From Zelonia costaricensis (Eukaryota > Euglenozoa > Kinetoplastea > Trypanosomatida > Trypanosomatidae): 40,636 bases of DNA. The position numbers and the translations under genes are program-made. Below the pieces are notes generated by a model. That model was not told where the DNA came from. It saw only the letters and a list, made by a program, of their open reading frames with translations, and ran no database searches. Shown piece by piece: positions 37,417-40,636 of the stretch. Position 1 is the first letter of the stretch, and every line of letters begins with the position of its first letter. The stretch is from positions 1-40,636 of the forward strand of contig JASAOO010003319.1 of NCBI GenBank assembly GCA_030849075.1, read 5' to 3'.

Positions 37417-39444
37417 ATGGACTCCTTACTCCGCACCCTCCGCCATGCACACCGCGGGCTTCCGAGCGATTCAAGGCACTGGCTGGAGGAGGAGAGCGGC
37501 CCACGACTTCTCGCATGCCTGGGCCGCGATGCGCTGGCGCAGGTGCTGAGCTTCTCCCACACCCGGCCGAGTCTCGCCGTGGGGGCGGTGTCGAAGAGGG
37601 CGCGTGTGTACGCCGCCATGGCGCCGATGCGCTTCGTCCAGAAGGCCCTGCTGCCCATCGAGACTGACAAAGAAGAGCTGCGATACGGGCTGTACATGAG
37701 GGACCACATGCGTGCCACGTACAGCCCAGTGCGTACGCTGGAGCTGACGGCGTGGTGGCTGGCGCAGTGCGAGCTTCCTGTGGCGGTCTACGGCTCAGAT
37801 GCGTTGCAGGCGATGCTGGGCGCTCCGGCGGAAGTCCTGGCGAGGCTCCGCGCAGTGATACTGCGCGATACGCACACTGCTGCCCCGAGAGTCCCACCGA
37901 GGATTGTGGAGCAGCTGGAGGTGCTTGACTTGCACGAGAGGCACCGTATCTTTGACGAGGTGGCACCATCCGAGATAGCCCGCCTTCGCATCCTCCGTGT
38001 GGACGGCTGCAGCGAAGCCACGCTACGGTTCATCCGGTGGCTGCCTGGGCTGACTTCGCTGTCCTTGGAGCAGCCGCGCGTCGCGGCGCTGGACATGGCG
38101 GAGTTTGTGTCTGCTGCCTACGTGCGGTGTTTGTCCCTGGACAGAACAGCGGCTGCGTCTTTCGCTGGTTTCGACCGCTGCATCTCTCTTGTGCAGCTCG
38201 ATGTGCATGACTGTGCGCTGCTGCACAGCCTTGCGCCGCTGGCAGGAGCGCCGCTGCTGCGCACGGTTCGAGTCACGGACAGCGGCGTCGTGACCATCGA
38301 CGGCCTCGGCGCGTGCAGGTTGCTCGAATCTGTGGACTTCGCACTCTGCAGGGGTCTGAGGAGTCTGGAAGGGCTGGCAGGGGCACCGGCGCTGCGGACG
38401 GTGAAGGCGACCAGGAGCGGTGTGCGGGAGACCGGCTATCTCGGTACGTGCCCGCTTCTCGATTTCGTCGACTTGGACGGCTGCACAGGCTTGACGAGTG
38501 TGGTGCTGCTGGCTGGAGCACCCGTGCTGCGGGCCATCCACGCAAAGAAGAGCGGCGTCGGCGTCATCGATGGCCTCGAGACGTGCCCACGCCTCGAGTA
38601 TGCCGACTTCAGTGGCTGCCAGCAGCTAACCAGTCTGGCGCCTCTGTCCGGGGCACCCGCGCTGCGACATCTCGATGCACGAGAGAGCGGCGTACGCAGC
38701 ATCGACGGACTTGGTGCGTGCCCGCTTCTCGAGCTCGTCAACGTCAGCTCATGCGGTGAACTGCGCAGTGTCGCGGCGCTGGCGGGCGCACCAAGTCTGC
38801 GGAACGTCGACGTGAGCGGCACCAGCGTAGAGGGCATTGACGGACTTGGCGCGTGCCTCCTCCTCGAGTCCGTCACCTTCAACCAGTGCCGTCACTTGAA
38901 GAGCCTGGCGCCGCTTTCGGGGGCGCCGCGACTGCGCACAGTCGAGGCCCGATTCAGCGCAATTGAAGTCATTGATGGCCTGAACATGTGCCCCCTACTC
39001 GAACACGTCGATCTCGTGTACTGCCAGTCCTTACACAGTGTGTCGTCGCTCGCAGGGGCACCGCTTCTGCGAACCTTGAAGGCTCAGCACTCCTGTGTGT
39101 GCAGCGTCGACGGCCTGAGCACGTGCCCGAACCTCGAGCTTGTCCACTTCGGCTGGTGCAAAAAGCTGAAGAGTCTGGCAGGGCTGGCTGGGGCACCGCA
39201 GCTGCACACGATCTGCGCGTGGGAGACCGGCGTGGAGGATCTTGACGGCCTGCGCACGTGTCCCCGCCTCTGCACTGTCGATTTCACCGACTGCAAGGAT
39301 TTGCGAACCCTCGCACAGCTGGCTGGCGCGCCCGCGCTACAGACGATTAGGGCTGAAGGAAGCGGTGCGGCTTCCGCTGTCCATGGCCGCAGTGGGCATC
39401 TGCCACCCACGTGCACCGACACCATCGGCTGTGCGGTGCTTTGA
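37417..39444 (+). CDS. LRR protein 3 of a tandem trio, F-box-like N-terminus
   Basis: This is a 675-residue protein. It starts MDSLLRTLRHAHRGLPS, matching MTTTLDHLQSVHWGLLS of LRR protein 2. The F-box-like segment is at about 31-65 (LLACLGRDALAQVLSFSH, then LAVGAVSKRARVY). The shared linker reads AWWLAQCELPVAVYGSDALQ. About nine 45-residue double LRRs fill residues 251-648. The last copy breaks off after IRAEGSG and the tail (SAVHGRSGHLPPTCTD onward) no longer fits the pattern, so the terminal unit may have decayed, perhaps by frameshift. There is no signal peptide or membrane segment. The frame is open back to 37225, but that part reads through the acceptor at 37321. The likely role is protein binding, possibly as a ubiquitin-ligase substrate receptor. 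Confidence 0.82.
   Translation: MDSLLRTLRHAHRGLPSDSRHWLEEESGPRLLACLGRDALAQVLSFSHTRPSLAVGAVSKRARVYAAMAPMRFVQKALLPIETDKEELRYGLYMRDHMRATYSPVRTLELTAWWLAQCELPVAVYGSDALQAMLGAPAEVLARLRAVILRDTHTAAPRVPPRIVEQLEVLDLHERHRIFDEVAPSEIARLRILRVDGCSEATLRFIRWLPGLTSLSLEQPRVAALDMAEFVSAAYVRCLSLDRTAAASFAGFDRCISLVQLDVHDCALLHSLAPLAGAPLLRTVRVTDSGVVTIDGLGACRLLESVDFALCRGLRSLEGLAGAPALRTVKATRSGVRETGYLGTCPLLDFVDLDGCTGLTSVVLLAGAPVLRAIHAKKSGVGVIDGLETCPRLEYADFSGCQQLTSLAPLSGAPALRHLDARESGVRSIDGLGACPLLELVNVSSCGELRSVAALAGAPSLRNVDVSGTSVEGIDGLGACLLLESVTFNQCRHLKSLAPLSGAPRLRTVEARFSAIEVIDGLNMCPLLEHVDLVYCQSLHSVSSLAGAPLLRTLKAQHSCVCSVDGLSTCPNLELVHFGWCKKLKSLAGLAGAPQLHTICAWETGVEDLDGLRTCPRLCTVDFTDCKDLRTLAQLAGAPALQTIRAEGSGAASAVHGRSGHLPPTCTDTIGCAVL
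38167..39360 (+). repeat. 45-residue (135-bp) LRR repeat array in LRR protein 3
   Basis: About nine units of 135 bp with consensus GACP.LE.VDF..C..L.SLAPLAGAP.LRTV.A..SGV..IDGL. The last unit is incomplete. Confidence 0.85.
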
Positions 39445-40636
39445 ATGGGCTACCGCTCCGACGTGGGGCGCAACGCCACCGAGGGCTCTCGCCGACGTCT
39501 TCGTAAATGGCAAAGGATCGCGTTGAGGAGGGAGGGGCCGCCCGAAGCGTGGGGAATCGCCACTGCGGCTGTCTCACCTGCGTGTCGCTTCTTCATTTTT
39601 TCTTTTTGTTTGAAGTGCTTGCGCCGTTGTGCCTGCGCAGGTGTATGGTCTCAACCCGTGCGGGGCCACACGCAAAGCTGGCTTTCTTTTTTGTTCGCTG
39701 GCACGTTGACAAGTTGCTGTTTCCGCTTTCAGCGAGCCGTACGCAGCGGGTGCCTGTGGTTGGCGTGCGTGTGAGGCCCGGGGTTTCGTCGAGTGGGCAG
39801 CAGCGCTCCACGCCTTGTTTCCGCGTGGCCACGCCAAAACACATAGCGCAGCCTTCGGCAGCGGGCGCTGCAGCGTCTTTCCTGCTTGAGTGCTCCCTTT
39901 CCTTTCTTCGTTTGCTATAATTCCGTTGCTCTCCTCTTGTTTCTCTGCGCCGCGAGCCGTCACTCTGGGCGCTGCGCCGGTGCCTCTGATGGGCTCAACT
40001 CCCGACTCAGGGTCTGTCTTTGTTGCTCCTCTGTGCATGTGTGGTGCTAGTGTGCACCGCGCGTAAGTGCTTCGACGGCAGCACAAGAAACGCTTCTCTT
40101 GGGCTGCGGCGGTCACCTTGTGCCGCCCGTGTTTGTTGTGTCCGTCTTCTTGCTCTTTACGCGTTGCGTGCACTCGTCATGCCCACTGCCTTCCCGAGGC
40201 ATGATGGAGTGTGATTGCGTCTCTCTCTCTCGTTTCCTTTTCTTCGGGGCTTGCTGCTTTCTCTTCACCATCGGTGTTAATCACGGCCCCGACACCGAGA
40301 GACGGTGCACCCAGAGGCCGTGCAACGCGCCAGCGCCGCCGCCTGCTACGAGCCCTTTGTGTGTTTGCTGTGTTCTCTTGCCAGTAGCCAGTTTGCGTGC
40401 GCCTCGTCTAATCCACGTCTTCTGCCTCACGCTGATGTGTGCGCGTGCGTTAGGGTGACTGTCGGCGGGATCACTACACTGTGCGTCACTCCGCAATTCA
40501 TCTCTTGCACTGCGTGTGGTATGCCTGCACCGCGTGGCTACTGCCGCCGGCGCAGATGCCCGACTGCTCTGCGGCGCGTGTGCGTGTTGCGAAGCCGGGA
40601 CCCACGCCATCAGTGCCGCGAGCCTCGCACCCAACA
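39445..40636. other. 3' UTR / intergenic after LRR gene 3, to window end
   Basis: This stretch is T- and CT-rich on the plus strand (39590-39620, 39890-39950, 40220-40265), as expected for UTR and for an upstream splice region of a next gene beyond the window. Frames on the minus strand run against the array and have no domain. No gene was seen. Confidence 0.6.

Noticed and set aside
32444..39360. Regular 135-bp repeats as a possible CRISPR or satellite array
   Set aside because: The period is a multiple of three, the frame is kept and the translation is an LRR; the genome is eukaryotic.

Overview
The window looks like nuclear chromosome from a trypanosomatid of the Leishmania group (Leishmaniinae: Leishmania or a close relative such as Porcisia, Endotrypanum, Leptomonas or Crithidia). 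The reasons are intron-less, GC-rich genes in long same-strand arrays, pyrimidine-tract/AG trans-splice acceptors in front of most start codons, long low-complexity intergenic stretches, and family signatures typical of the group. The species cannot be fixed from sequence reading alone.

Layout. Positions 1-28,582 form one minus-strand polycistronic array, transcribed right to left. In transcription order it holds: a charged coiled-coil protein, a MAPK-kinase-like (STE7) kinase, a small coiled-coil protein (possibly axonemal), a helical hypothetical protein, a cullin, the TFIIH helicase XPD/Rad3, a DHHC palmitoyltransferase with a reduced zinc region, the ribosome-assembly WD40 protein Notchless/Rsa4, a delta-9 fatty acyl desaturase fused to cytochrome b5, a DUF5522-cobalamin adenosyltransferase fusion, a four-TM conserved membrane protein, a torsin-like membrane AAA+ ATPase, and, cut by the left edge, the first 13 codons of 60S ribosomal protein L12. 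Positions 28,583-29,539 are a divergent strand-switch region with A/T and G/C homopolymer runs, the usual place for Pol II initiation in these organisms. Positions 29,540 to the end form the start of a plus-strand array: a protein with two SPOUT (SpoU/TrmH) folds in tandem, then three tandem paralogous leucine-rich-repeat (LRR) proteins with a shared F-box-like N-terminus.

How the genes relate. Most of the minus-strand array is housekeeping, and as usual in trypanosomatids neighbours need not share a pathway. The points most worth following are: (i) three diverged F-box-like/LRR proteins built from a 45-residue double LRR, in the same window as a cullin; an SCF-type ubiquitin ligase link is an inference only; (ii) the tandem SPOUT protein, in which each half keeps a different part of the active-site motifs; (iii) the DUF5522-adenosyltransferase fusion; (iv) the DHHC enzyme that has lost the ligands of one of its two zinc sites.

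Start codons. For eight genes (torsin-like, DHHC, XPD, the 239-aa hypothetical, the MAPKK and the three LRR proteins) I chose an internal ATG over the longest reading frame. The reason is a pyrimidine tract plus AG lying inside the putative extension, a membrane anchor or domain start, or alignment between paralogs. Intergenic stretches of 0.4-3.4 kb contain many chance reading frames of low complexity; I found no convincing extra gene in them. No tRNA, rRNA, transposon or CRISPR array was recognised.
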